Shown: piece after piece, positions 36,012 through 44,863 of the stretch
How positions within the stretch are numbered: the first letter of the stretch is position 1
How the letters are laid out: each line of letters starts with the position of its first letter
Assembly (NCBI RefSeq): GCF_902506195.1
Contig: NZ_LR732817.1
Location: forward strand, 3,563,407-3,627,406
Length of the DNA stretch: 64,000 nucleotides
Reading direction: 5' to 3'
Source of the DNA: Citricoccus sp. K5
Lineage (GTDB): Bacteria; Actinomycetota; Actinomycetes; Actinomycetales; Micrococcaceae
Notes under the pieces: generated by a model
Told to the model about the DNA's origin: nothing
The model's input: only the letters and a program-made list of their open reading frames with translations
The model's database searches: none
Position numbers and translations under genes: made by a program

Positions 36012-37073
36012 GTGGAAGAAGCCAGCCTGCCTCAGAAGGCCATGGACCCAACCGAGGCCCTCGACCGGGCCCGTCAGGTCCTGGTGCTGGCCCACCCGGA
36101 ACGATTGTCTGTCCTGAGCCTGTTGACCTCTCTGCCTGACTACTCGGCCTCGGCCGCTGGGATCGCGGAAACACTGGGAATAGCCCCGGAAGCCGTCGAT
36201 GAAGCCTTGGATGCTCTCGCGCAGGCCGGGCTCGTGCACTGGCAACGCGGTGATCGTGCCGGCGATCCCCGGGTGTCCCCGACGGCAGATGCCTGGATCA
36301 GGTTCAGCTCGCTGTTGGACAAGCGCCCGGGCCCGGGTCCGCTTCCAACTGATGCTCCCGGGGTGCAATCAGGGGTCGGCTCCGATGACCGGCCATTGGG
36401 GCCTCACCCCGTCCCCGGCCCGACACCGCCGCCGGGACAGGAGGTTCCGCCGGTCATCCACCGGATCGCCGACCAGCTCGCGCACCGGTTCTCCGCGACG
36501 TTCTCCGCCGAGACCGTGCATCGCTACGTGCGTGAGACGTACTTTCTGCTGCGTTCCCGCAGCCGGGTCCAGCGCTATCTGGCGTCCTTGACCAGCCGGT
36601 TCGCGACAGAACGGCTGCACGCCCTGGCACTGGCGCGGGGCATCGAGATGCGCCCGGTCCCGCAGGTCTTGTTCGTCTGTGTGGCCAACAGCCATCGGTC
36701 CCAGATCGCGGCCAGCATCCTGAAGTTCATCGGCGGCGACCAAGTCCATGTGCGCTCGGCCGGATCCGCGCCGGCCACCGATATCGCTCCAGAGGTGGTG
36801 GAGGTGCTGGACGAGATCGGCTGCTCCCTACTGGGGGAATTCCCCAAGCCGCTCACCGATGAGATTGTCCAGGCCTCTGATGTGGTCATCACGATGGGCT
36901 GCGGGGACGCCTGCCCAGTCTATCCGGGCAGGATCTACCTGGACTGGGCGATCGAAGTCCCCCCGACCCATGATCTTCAGGCCCAACGAGTAATGCGCGA
37001 TGAGATCCAGCACCGGGTGGAGGACCTGTGGCGGTCACTGTCCCCCAGCAGGTCGGAGCACCATCAGCCTTGA
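36012..37073 (+). CDS. Winged-helix/ArsC fusion arsenate reductase
   Basis: 353 aa. Residues 15-95 look like a winged-helix domain (ARQVLVLAHPERLSVLSLL, then an HTH and wing with GLVHWQRGD). A Pro-rich linker (about 105-145) follows. Then comes the long-type ArsC: helical domain (RFSATFSAETVHRYVRET) and catalytic domain with FVCVANSHRSQIAA and [12 protein letters not shown]. The fusion suggests a regulator that senses or is coupled to the enzyme product. It ends 10 bases into the convergent regulator gene at 37064. Confidence 0.85.
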   Translation: MEEASLPQKAMDPTEALDRARQVLVLAHPERLSVLSLLTSLPDYSASAAGIAETLGIAPEAVDEALDALAQAGLVHWQRGDRAGDPRVSPTADAWIRFSSLLDKRPGPGPLPTDAPGVQSGVGSDDRPLGPHPVPGPTPPPGQEVPPVIHRIADQLAHRFSATFSAETVHRYVRETYFLLRSRSRVQRYLASLTSRFATERLHALALARGIEMRPVPQVLFVCVANSHRSQIAASILKFIGGDQVHVRSAGSAPATDIAPEVVEVLDEIGCSLLGEFPKPLTDEIVQASDVVITMGCGDACPVYPGRIYLDWAIEVPPTHDLQAQRVMRDEIQHRVEDLWRSLSPSRSEHHQP

Positions 37074-37837
37074 TTGGTCGGCCGGGAATCCGGCAATCCC
37101 ATCCGGTAACCCACCCTGCGGATAGTAGTCAGATAGCGCCCTCCGTCGACTTCCACGGCGCCGAGCTTCCGGCGTAGCCTGCCGATGGTGACCGGCAGGG
37201 CCTTGGACTGCTGGCGTTGGGGGAAGCCGCCGGCTTCGACGAGCTCGGCGGCGGTGCGGATCTGCGGACTGGCGGACATCAGCTCCACCAGCACCAGATA
37301 TTCCTTGACGCTCAGCTGGGTTTGGCCTTGCTCGCCGCTGAGCACCATGGACCCGCAGTCCAGGACCAAGGGACCCAGGATCAGCCGGCGTGACCGTCCC
37401 GGCCGTCGGGGTAGGGTCCGGCCGGCCACCTCGACCAGACGGCGGGCATCCAAGATTCCGTGGCACAGGCCATTGGCGCCGGCCTCCAGCACTCGGAAGG
37501 CCGTGTCCACGGACCCGGTCTGCGCTGGAATGGTGACCAGGACGGGAACCAAGGACCAGCGCCGCACCGCCGACACGAAGGCCACGACGTCGACGCCGCC
37601 CAGCTCGGCATGGGCCACGACAAGGTCCGGTTTGAGCTCTCCAGCCATCAGCAGCCCGGCTGACCCGTCGGCTGCGGTGAACACCTCCAGCCCGGCGGCG
37701 AGGTGCTCGTCGTCGGTGCCTTCCAGGACCTGGTCCGGGTTGCCGACGACCAGGACGCGGAGGATCCCGGACAGCGCCATGACCAGATCTGGGCGATGGG
37801 CGCCAGCGGTGCGGTGCGGGTGCACTGCGGTGGTCAT
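37064..37837 (-). CDS. PhoB-like regulator with degenerate receiver domain
   Basis: 257 aa. C-terminal winged helix (about 150-245) ends RRVGYRM as in PhoB/OmpR regulators. The N-terminal domain has the size of a receiver, but the acidic pocket is VVGNPD, the phospho-acceptor region reads [10 protein letters not shown] without the usual Asp, and the Lys position is not conserved. Phosphorylation is therefore unlikely. It overlaps the pstB start by 4 bp as last gene of the pst operon and may regulate it by a ligand or partner. Confidence 0.75.
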   Translation of the reverse strand: MTTAVHPHRTAGAHRPDLVMALSGILRVLVVGNPDQVLEGTDDEHLAAGLEVFTAADGSAGLLMAGELKPDLVVAHAELGGVDVVAFVSAVRRWSLVPVLVTIPAQTGSVDTAFRVLEAGANGLCHGILDARRLVEVAGRTLPRRPGRSRRLILGPLVLDCGSMVLSGEQGQTQLSVKEYLVLVELMSASPQIRTAAELVEAGGFPQRQQSKALPVTIGRLRRKLGAVEVDGGRYLTTIRRVGYRMGLPDSRPTNQG

Positions 37838-38706
37838 CCGAAGCGCCCAGAGACGTAGTCCTCCGTCCGCTGGTCGGCCGGGTCGTCGAAGATCTTCCGC
37901 GTCGGGGCGTACTCGACAAGCACGCCGGTCCGGTCACCGGAGCCCTCGGCCGAAAGCGCCGTGAAGAACGCGGTCCGATCCGCGACCCGGGCCGCCTGCT
38001 GCATGTTGTGAGTCACGATGACGATGGAGAAATCCTGCTTGAGCTCGTGCATTAGATCCTCAATGCGCAACGTGGCGATCGGATCCAGCGACGAACAGGG
38101 CTCATCCATCAGGATCACATCCGGACGCACGGCGATGGTCCGGGCAATGCACAGGCGCTGCTGCTGGCCCCCGGACAGGCCCAGCCCGGAGTCTTTGAGC
38201 TTGTCCTTGACCTCGTCCCACAGGGCGGCTGCCCTCAGGGAACTCTCCACCAGCTCGTCCATGCTCTCGACCTTCATGCCGGAGACCCGGGGGCCGTAGG
38301 CGACGTTGTCGTAGATCGACTTCGGGAAAGGGTTGGCCTTCTGGAACACCATCCCGATCCGGCGCCGGACCTCGATGGGGTCGACCTTCTTGCCGTAGAT
38401 CTCCTCGCCCCGGAAAGTGATGGTCCCCTCGACCCGGGCCCCCTCAATGAGGTCGTTCATCCGGTTGAGCGAGCGAAGGACCGTGGACTTGCCACACCCG
38501 GAGGGCCCGATCAGGGCGGTGATTTCATTGAAGCCGAACTGAAGCGACACGTTCGAGACGGCCTTGAAATCGCCGTAGAAGATGTCGACATCCTCGCAGG
38601 CCATGATCGGGTTGTCGGGCCGCTCCAGGTGGGTGCCCGGTGACGACTCACCGAGATGGGCGGCCACGTCGTCGGTGGCGGGGGCTGCGGGCATTGTGTT
38701 GTTCAT
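37834..38706 (-). CDS. pstB: Phosphate ABC transporter ATP-binding protein
   Basis: 290 aa with about 30 extra N-terminal residues. Walker [11 protein letters not shown]-loop [12 protein letters not shown], signature LSGGQQQR and Walker [14 protein letters not shown] are intact. Energises PstCA-mediated high-affinity phosphate uptake. Starts next to the pstA stop. Since phosphate and arsenate compete, a selective Pst system in an arsenic island may help growth under arsenate. Confidence 0.97.
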   Translation of the reverse strand: MNNTMPAAPATDDVAAHLGESSPGTHLERPDNPIMACEDVDIFYGDFKAVSNVSLQFGFNEITALIGPSGCGKSTVLRSLNRMNDLIEGARVEGTITFRGEEIYGKKVDPIEVRRRIGMVFQKANPFPKSIYDNVAYGPRVSGMKVESMDELVESSLRAAALWDEVKDKLKDSGLGLSGGQQQRLCIARTIAVRPDVILMDEPCSSLDPIATLRIEDLMHELKQDFSIVIVTHNMQQAARVADRTAFFTALSAEGSGDRTGVLVEYAPTRKIFDDPADQRTEDYVSGRFG

Positions 38707-38707
38707 G

Positions 38708-39628
38708 TCACCAACGCTTCTCGTAGATGTTTCGGATCGTGATGGCCACGGCGTTCATCGCCAGCAGCAGGACCAGCAGCAGGATGCTGGTGGCCGACGC
38801 CAGTTGATGGAACTCCTCCTGGGGGCGGGAGGCCCAGTTGAAGGTCTGGATCGGCATCGTGGAGAACTGGTCGAAGATGCTCGTGGGGTCGAACGTGACG
38901 AAGACCAGCGCTCCGAGGACCAGCAGCGGTGCAGCCTCGCCCATCGCCCGCGACAGGGCCAGGATGGAGCCGGTGGCGATGCCGGGCACCGAGGAGGGCA
39001 GCACCTGCCGCCAGGTGGTCTGCCACTGCGTGGCCCCCAAGGCCAGGGATCCCTGACGGATCTCGTTCGGCACGCTTCGGATGGCCTCGCGGGTGGCGAC
39101 GATGACGACCGGCAGGATTAACAGGCTCAGCGCGATGGCCCCGGCAATGACGATGTTGCGCTGGACGATGTTCAGTGCGGTGAGCACCCCGAGGGTCACC
39201 AGGCCGTAGATGATTGACGGGACCGCCGCCAGGTTCTGGACGTTGACCTCGATGGCCCGGTTCCACCACTTGTTGTGGTCGGCGAACTCCTCCATGTAGA
39301 CGGCTGCGGCTACTCCGATGGGAATCGTCATCACCGCCGTGGTGGCGATGACCCAGACCGAGCCCAGGATCGCCGCGCGGGCCCCGGCCTGCTCCGGGTC
39401 GGAGGAGGCATAGTCCGTGATCAGGTGCCAGGAGAACATCTCGCGTCCGTCCAGGAATGTCGTGACCAGCAGCACCAGCAGGAACAGTACGGCGAAGGCC
39501 AGACAGGCCCACAGGGCGAACAGCACTACCAGTGCGGCTGGGGAGCGCTCACCCTGGAAGAAGCCGGTCTGCTTCAGTCCGCGGGAGGTCTTCGGGGCCG
39601 GGGAGGTCCGGTGTGCAGTACTGCTCAT
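38708..39628 (-). CDS. pstA: Phosphate ABC transporter permease
   Basis: 306 aa, six main helices; conserved permease motif [24 protein letters not shown] spans the EAA loop that contacts PstB. The ATG overlaps the pstC stop (ATGA). Intact. Confidence 0.95.
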   Translation of the reverse strand: MSSTAHRTSPAPKTSRGLKQTGFFQGERSPAALVVLFALWACLAFAVLFLLVLLVTTFLDGREMFSWHLITDYASSDPEQAGARAAILGSVWVIATTAVMTIPIGVAAAVYMEEFADHNKWWNRAIEVNVQNLAAVPSIIYGLVTLGVLTALNIVQRNIVIAGAIALSLLILPVVIVATREAIRSVPNEIRQGSLALGATQWQTTWRQVLPSSVPGIATGSILALSRAMGEAAPLLVLGALVFVTFDPTSIFDQFSTMPIQTFNWASRPQEEFHQLASATSILLLVLLLAMNAVAITIRNIYEKRW

Positions 39629-40584
39629 CAGTAGGCCTTCCTGAGGCGGCGGACGATCTGGATGCTGATCATGTTGACCACCAGGGTCAGGGCGAACAGC
39701 AGAAGCCCCACCGCGAAGAGCGTGTTGTACTCCAGTGATCCGACCCGGGAGTCGCCCAGGGCGGCACTGGCCATGAAACCGGTCATTGTCTGGCCCTGCT
39801 CCAGCGGACCAGCAACCATCCGGGCCTGCTGGCCGGCGGCCATGGCCACGATCATCGTCTCGCCGATCGCCCGTGACACTCCGAGCACGACGGCCGCGAC
39901 GATTCCGGACACCGCTGCCGGCACGACGATCTTCAGCGAGGTCTGCATGCGGTTGGCGCCCAGCGCCGCCGAGCCTTGCCGCAGGGACATCGGCACGGCC
40001 GAGAGGGCGTCTTCGGAGATCGAGGCGATGGTCGGGACGATCATCACGCCCATGACCAGGCCGGCCGCGAGCACGCTGAAGGCCCCGGTCGGCAGTTCGA
40101 GCCACTGCTTGAAGACCACCGACTGCACGAAGGTCAGAGCGAACAATCCGTATACCACCGTCGGGATGCCCGCCAGCACCTCGAGCACGGGCTTGAGTAC
40201 CTTGCGCACCCGTGGCCGGGCGTACTCGGACAGGTAGATAGCCGCCCCCAATCCCAGGGGAACTGCCACGAGCAGTGAAATGCCCGTGGTCCATGCCGTT
40301 GCTGTGATCAGCGGCAGGACGCCGAAGGACGCCTCGGCGAATCGTGGAGCCCATCGGTCCCCGAACAGGAAGTCCCCGACGTTGATCTCGGTAAAGAACT
40401 CCACCGCGGGAACGACCAGGGAGACCACGATGCCGACGGTGGTGGCGACCGTCAGCAGTGCCGCGAACCGCAGGGCCCAGATGATGACGCGTTCCCCCGG
40501 GCGGGACTTGGCCTTGAAATGACGGGACCCCGTGGGGGACGACAGAGCTGCTGCTGCCGTCCCCCGGGTTGTGGTGATACTCAC
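39628..40584 (-). CDS. pstC: Phosphate ABC transporter permease
   Basis: 318 aa from GTG 40584. Six helices; the EAA loop is SEDALSAVPMSLRQGSAALGAN. The frame stays open upstream to 40836, but that part lies opposite pstS coding sequence and has no PstC features, and GAAGGAT precedes the GTG. Follows the broken pstS by 23 bases. Confidence 0.93.
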   Translation of the reverse strand: MSITTTRGTAAAALSSPTGSRHFKAKSRPGERVIIWALRFAALLTVATTVGIVVSLVVPAVEFFTEINVGDFLFGDRWAPRFAEASFGVLPLITATAWTTGISLLVAVPLGLGAAIYLSEYARPRVRKVLKPVLEVLAGIPTVVYGLFALTFVQSVVFKQWLELPTGAFSVLAAGLVMGVMIVPTIASISEDALSAVPMSLRQGSAALGANRMQTSLKIVVPAAVSGIVAAVVLGVSRAIGETMIVAMAAGQQARMVAGPLEQGQTMTGFMASAALGDSRVGSLEYNTLFAVGLLLFALTLVVNMISIQIVRRLRKAY

Positions 40585-40607
40585 GATGCGTACGATCCTT
40601 CGGGCGA

Positions 40608-41003
40608 TCAGTTCAGCTCGGCGAGCTGGTCCTGGGCCGTCTGCGTCTGCTCCTCGGTCAGTCCGATGAACTGGGCGGCCTCGGCGATCTCCGTGGAGTT
40701 CTCCACGTAGAAGTCCACGAAGTCCTGGACCTGCGACTTGTCCTGGTAGGAGGCGTTGGCCACGTAGATGAATAGCGGGCGGCCCAGCGGCTGGTAGGAC
40801 TCGTCCTGGACGGTCTCCTCCGACGGTGTGATGCAACCCTCGCCGCCGTCCACGTCGATCAGCTTCAGCGTGTCGGGGTTCTCCATGGCGTAGGACAGGC
40901 CCAGGAAGCCCAGCGCGCCGGCGGAGCCGGACACGCCCTGCACAGTGACATTGTCATCCTCGGACGGGGAGTAGTCGGTCCGGATGGCGCCCTCCTCACC
41001 GTT
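40608..41003 (-). pseudogene. pstS: pstS 3' fragment (phosphate-binding protein, C-terminal 131 aa)
   Basis: Encodes NGEEGAIRTDYSPSEDDN through to the normal PstS end (QDQLAELN). In-frame continuation of the fragment at 42392-42982; the two together make 328 codons. Separated by an IS110 element. Confidence 0.92.
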
Positions 41004-41019
41004 GAATCTCCTATGTCTG

Positions 41020-42093
41020 TCAAGCCCCGGTGAGCTCATTCTGAGCGGCGGTGTTGAGGCGGCGGTAGATGTCGCGGGCGAGGTAGCGCTTGAGGCAGCG
41101 ACGGATCTCCCGGAGGGTGCGCCCTTCGGCGGTACGGCGCTCGACGTAGGCGCGGGTTCGCGGGTCCATTCGCATGCGGGTGACGACGGCCATGTGGAGT
41201 GCTCGGTTGAGGCGCCGGTCGCCACCCCGGTTGATCCGGTGCCGGACGGTGTTGCCCGATGACGCGGGGATGGGGCTGGTTCCAGCGAGGCTGGCGAACG
41301 CGGACTCGGATCGAATGCGGCCCAGGTGTGACCACGCGGTCAGCGCGACGGCGGCGGTGACTGGGCCGATGCCGGGCTGGTTGAGCAGGCCACCGGCGGG
41401 GCTCTGCCGGACCAGGTCCGTGATCCGCGTGGTGATCTCCTTGAGCTCGCCGTCGAGGACGGCGACGCGTTTGGCGAGCCGGATCGCTTCACCACGGGCG
41501 GTGGCCGTGGCGAGCTCTTCGTCGCGGGTGCGCCACGCCGCGGTCGTGGCGATCTGGGTCGCGGTGAGCGGGCGGCGGGCATCGATACCGAGGTCGACCA
41601 CGCGCAGTAGCGCGGTGAGCGCGTTGATCGTCGCGGTGCGCTCGGTGCTCATGTGGTCGCGGGAGGCCAGCAGGACCTTCACGGCAGCGCGAATACCTTC
41701 GTCGGCGCGCGGTTGACGCAGTTGCGTCTGCTGCAGCGGGAGCGCTGCTGCGGCGATGCGGCGCGCATCCAGCGGGTCGGACTTGCCGATGCCGCGGTTC
41801 GCGCGAGCGTTCATCCGCGGGGCCTCGACGACGGTGTGTCCGGTGTCTGCTGCAGTGCGGGCAAGGCGTGCGCCGTAGGTGCCGGTGCCCTCGATCACCC
41901 ACAGCGTGTCGAGGTCCCCTCCGGTGCGGCGCCCGACCCAAGACACCGCGCGTGACAAGCCTGCTGCCGTTGCGGGAAACTGAGCCTCATCGACAATCTC
42001 GCCCGTCGGGCAGGCCAGGATCGAGACAGCGTGGTTGCGGGCGTGGGTATCCACGCCGATGACGAACGGGCGGGTATGCGCGACGATAGCCAT
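41020..42093 (-). CDS. IS110 family transposase (DEDD recombinase)
   Basis: 357 aa. N-terminal RuvC-like DEDD residues occur in FVIGVDTHARNH, LWVIEGTGTYG and GKSDPLDARRIA; the C-terminal Transposase_20 domain contains GIGPVTAAV and SIPASSGN-type Ser region (PIPASSGNTVRHR). It appears intact. GAGAGGAG lies upstream of ATG 42093; an earlier ATG at 42126 is possible. The enzyme would mobilise the element guided by its own noncoding RNA. Confidence 0.93.
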   Translation of the reverse strand: MAIVAHTRPFVIGVDTHARNHAVSILACPTGEIVDEAQFPATAAGLSRAVSWVGRRTGGDLDTLWVIEGTGTYGARLARTAADTGHTVVEAPRMNARANRGIGKSDPLDARRIAAAALPLQQTQLRQPRADEGIRAAVKVLLASRDHMSTERTATINALTALLRVVDLGIDARRPLTATQIATTAAWRTRDEELATATARGEAIRLAKRVAVLDGELKEITTRITDLVRQSPAGGLLNQPGIGPVTAAVALTAWSHLGRIRSESAFASLAGTSPIPASSGNTVRHRINRGGDRRLNRALHMAVVTRMRMDPRTRAYVERRTAEGRTLREIRRCLKRYLARDIYRRLNTAAQNELTGA

Positions 42094-42391
42094 GGCGATC
42101 GACGCTCCTCTCTTCGAGACGGACATGGTCACGGTCGCCAAGCGGCCGGCACGGGTCCGGGAAGAGGTCACTTCGGGGCGAATCTGTGATGGGCCACGGC
42201 CCGAGGGCCGGGCAGTCTCCTGATGAGGTCACCGAGGTGGGCCGGACGGTGTCGGCCGCACCGACCCGGGCGGACAATTCAACGGGAAGACACCGCAAGC
42301 GGGCCAATTGCTTCGAGAGTCACACCCGGTTCGATACGACCGACATCCATCCTGACCGGCCAGTCCCAGACCAGCCAGATCCAGACTCACA
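42094..42391 (-). ncRNA. Candidate IS110 bridge RNA region
   Basis: The long 5' noncoding end of the element, on the transposase side where IS110-group elements place their bridge RNA (known from IS621). I did not derive the target- and donor-binding loops, so exact ends are unknown. Confidence 0.45.
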
Positions 42392-42982
42392 GATGGCTTC
42401 GGTGAAGTAGTCGAAGGTGCCCGAGTCGGTGCCGGCACCATAAAGATCCAGCGGCTCATCCGGGAATGACGGGTCCACGTCGGACCAGGACATGACCTCG
42501 CCCTCGGACTCCGGGCCCCAGATGGTCTGCAGCTGCTCGACAGTCAGGCACTGAGCCCAGTCGTTGGCCGGGTTAGCAACCACGGACAGACCATCATTGG
42601 CCATGATGACCTCGGTGTACTCGATCCCGTTGGACTCGCACTGTGCCATCTCCTCCTCGTCAATGGGACGGGAAGCGTTCGAGATGTCAGTCTCGCCGGC
42701 GCAGAACTTCTGGAAACCACCACCGGTGCCCGAGGTGGCCACCGACACGTTCACCGCATCGTTGCTCGTGCGGTACTGCTCGGCAGCGGCCTCGGACAGC
42801 GGGGCAACGGTGGAGGAACCGTCCACCGCCACGTCACCTGAGGTACCACCCTCGGCAGCGGCGGACCCGCCCGCGGCCGGAGAAGTGTCGTCAGCGGAAC
42901 CGGCATTGCCGCAACCGGTCAGCAACAAAGCGGAGATTCCTAGGACAGCCAGGCCGGTACGGCCCCTGAGAGCATTCTTCAC
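42392..42982 (-). pseudogene. pstS: pstS 5' fragment (phosphate-binding lipoprotein, N-terminal 197 codons)
   Basis: GTG 42982 with GAAAGG upstream. Lipobox LLTGC, then the phosphate-site motifs [25 protein letters not shown] and [10 protein letters not shown]. Ends at the IS110 junction after EAI. A truncated protein could be secreted but would lack half of the second lobe. Confidence 0.93.
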
Positions 42983-43035
42983 GGAGGAAAGCCTTTCTAG
43001 ATGCGGGGATGAGACGCAAACGACGCGCCGCATTC

Positions 43036-43107
43036 ATAGAAGGCTGTCTATATGAACGAAAGGTGAACGGGAGTCGCCCATTGAATAGATCATAGATGTT
43101 TGTCTAT
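43036..43107. promoter_or_regulatory. Two ATAGA-N4-TGTCTAT inverted repeats around the PHO box
   Basis: ATAGA-N6-TCTAT occurs at 43036-43051 and 43092-43107, both with TG at the end of the spacer. They flank the PHO box, the first overlapping its downstream half-site by one base. The pattern resembles operators of ArsR/SmtB-type repressors, so the pst promoter may have a second, metalloid-linked control. Confidence 0.5.
43051..43068 (-). promoter_or_regulatory. PHO box upstream of pstS
   Basis: On the minus strand GTTCACC (43062-43068) and GTTCATA (43051-43057) form an 11-bp-spaced direct repeat, matching the GTTCACC repeats bound by PhoP in actinobacteria. Predicts induction of the pst operon by phosphate limitation. 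Confidence 0.75.
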
Positions 43108-43159
43108 GTATACCCTAGGGCCAGCACGACCCAACTAGTCATCAAGACAGGCATGCCGA

Positions 43160-43330
43160 GTTCGGTCGACGCAACTCACCGTCCCCTACGCCAAGGTCGA
43201 GGACTCAATCCGGCGGCTGCGAGAGCTCGTCGCGGTCGAACGACGCTGCTGCGCGTTCGTGGACTGGGACATCAAGGACGGCCATGACGATCTGCGCCTC
43301 ATCGCGCGCGGCACGCCAGACACGCAATAA
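43160..43330 (+). pseudogene. 5'-truncated small gene of unknown function
   Basis: Frame ends ...LVAVERRCCAFVDWDI.. and GTPDTQ then TAA. The ERRCCAF motif occurs in short proteins found in metal-resistance loci, but no in-frame start is present and the 5' end is lost near 43160. Marks an old junction between the pst module and the recombinase module. Confidence 0.45.
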
Positions 43331-43400
43331 CCCTCCCCTCTTGCCTAACACGCCGCCGTAGCGAATGCATCAATGATGCATCTAATGCAATACTTGCCGT

Positions 43401-44516
43401 GTGGACCCCAATACCGGTGGCGCGACCGCCCTTCGACTGCTCGGCAACGTGCGTGCGCTGGACGAAAAGCAGTTCGTCTACGAGGCGATGCTCACCGGCT
43501 GGAGCGATCAGCAGTCCAGCCGCGGACTGGCCACACCAACGATCCGCAACAGGATTCTGGCCATCAGGCGGTTCGAGAGCTTCACGGAGAGGTACCCGTG
43601 GGAATGGGCCCCGGTCGACGTCGAGGACTACACGACTCGTGCAAAGTCAAAGGCGCGCCCCGCGGCGAAATCGACTATCCGTGCGTTCCAGACGATCATC
43701 CGTCTCTTTTGCGACTACCTCTGCGACGGACGCTACGAGTGGGCTCGCGAGTGTGAGCGACGCTTCGCGTCGGCTCCCCAACAGATCTGCCACGTGTGGA
43801 ACACCACCGCGCACCTGGTGGACTATGAGGGACGCGCGCAGAGACGGGCACTCACCTACGACGAGCTCGAGCAGTTCTTCACCGCAGCGGACGCCCGAGT
43901 CGAGTCCATCCTCGCCCAGGGCCGCAAGGGCGCTCTGGCGGCCCTGCGCGATGCGCAGATCTTCAAGACGATCTACGCCTATGGGCTGCGTCGGGCGGAG
44001 GCGGTCGGCCTCGACGTGGCAGACCTGCGACCCAACGGAGCCGCACCCAGATTCGGGCGCTTCGGCGCCGTCGAGGCCAGGTGGGGCAAGGGCACGCGGG
44101 GATCCGGGCCGCGCCGGCGCTCAGTCCTCACCGTTCCCGAGCTCGGTTGGGTGACCGAGGGGCTGGCGCAGTGGGTAGACCAGGCCCGCCCCCGCTGCAC
44201 CGACGAGCCAACCGGGAAGCTCTGGCCCACGGAGCGGGGAAGCCGTGTCAGTCTCCGATACATCGACCTGCGGTTCGCGACGATCCGCGACCAGCTGGGG
44301 CTGCCCTCGGAGCTCAGCGTGCACGCACTGCGCCACACTTACGTCACCAATCTCATCGAGTGGGGCTACTCCGAGAAGTTCGTCCAGGACCAGGTCGGCC
44401 ACGCGTACGCGTCGACCACCGCGATCTACACCTCGGTCGGCGACGACTACAAGACACGCATGGTCACTCGAGCACTGTCCCGAATCTACGGAGGAAACGA
44501 TGCCCACAACCGCTGA
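43401..44516 (+). CDS. Tyrosine recombinase/integrase of the island
   Basis: 371 aa from GTG 43401. N-terminal SAM-like core-binding domain (about 25-115); catalytic domain with Arg in YGLRRAEAVGL, a Lys/Arg-rich beta-hairpin (GKGTRGSGPRRR), HALRHTYVT, GHAYAS and nucleophile Tyr in TTAIYTSVG. All catalytic residues are present. Size and position as first gene of a three-gene end module recall TnpA of Tn554. Overlaps the next gene by 17 bp. Upstream, GAATGCATCAATGATGCATC repeats (43360-43380) may bind a regulator. Confidence 0.93.
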   Translation: MDPNTGGATALRLLGNVRALDEKQFVYEAMLTGWSDQQSSRGLATPTIRNRILAIRRFESFTERYPWEWAPVDVEDYTTRAKSKARPAAKSTIRAFQTIIRLFCDYLCDGRYEWARECERRFASAPQQICHVWNTTAHLVDYEGRAQRRALTYDELEQFFTAADARVESILAQGRKGALAALRDAQIFKTIYAYGLRRAEAVGLDVADLRPNGAAPRFGRFGAVEARWGKGTRGSGPRRRSVLTVPELGWVTEGLAQWVDQARPRCTDEPTGKLWPTERGSRVSLRYIDLRFATIRDQLGLPSELSVHALRHTYVTNLIEWGYSEKFVQDQVGHAYASTTAIYTSVGDDYKTRMVTRALSRIYGGNDAHNR

Positions 44517-44847
44517 CGACAACCCCATCACCTGGCAGCTCCGACAAGTCATGGCCGCCGCCGGGATGTTCCAAACCACCGACCTCATCGAACCGCTCCG
44601 AGAACAGGGCGTGCAGCTGTCCCGTGAGCAGATCTATCGCCTCGTATCCAAGACCCCGGAGCGCCTGAACGTCGAGGTCCTCGCCGCCTTGTGCCGAATC
44701 CTCGACTGCACACCCAACGACCTCATCGAGGTGGCCCCGGCCGCATCCTGCGGAAACCGCCGAGCAGCAGGCGAGCCGCGGAGCGCCGGTCCCGCCATCG
44801 GCGCACTGCGACCGATCCCCGCGAAACTGCACCGCCTGACCGACTGA
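44500..44847 (+). CDS. Small XRE-type HTH protein of the recombinase trio
   Basis: 115 aa, ATG 44500 with GAGG upstream inside the integrase gene. A helix-turn-helix is visible at about 30-75 (LSREQIYRLVSKTPERLNVEVLAALCRILDCTPNDLIEV, here cited by position only for the second half), typical of Cro/CI-like repressors of transposon modules. The C-terminal 35 residues are unstructured. May act as accessory DNA-binding factor or repressor of the recombinases. Confidence 0.85.
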   Translation: MPTTADDNPITWQLRQVMAAAGMFQTTDLIEPLREQGVQLSREQIYRLVSKTPERLNVEVLAALCRILDCTPNDLIEVAPAASCGNRRAAGEPRSAGPAIGALRPIPAKLHRLTD

Positions 44848-44863
44848 CCCGACCGCAACAAAG

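Larger units (their letters stand above)
41004..42391 (-). mobile_element. IS110 family insertion sequence disrupting pstS (1388 bp)
   Basis: Ends were set by restoring the pstS frame (ATC at the right flank, AAC at the left). The dinucleotide GA (TC on the coding strand) is present at both edges, so the true ends may shift by two bases. No terminal inverted repeats or larger target duplication, as usual for IS110. The noncoding 298 bases upstream of the transposase (42094-42391) are where IS110 elements encode a bridge RNA. Confidence 0.88.
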
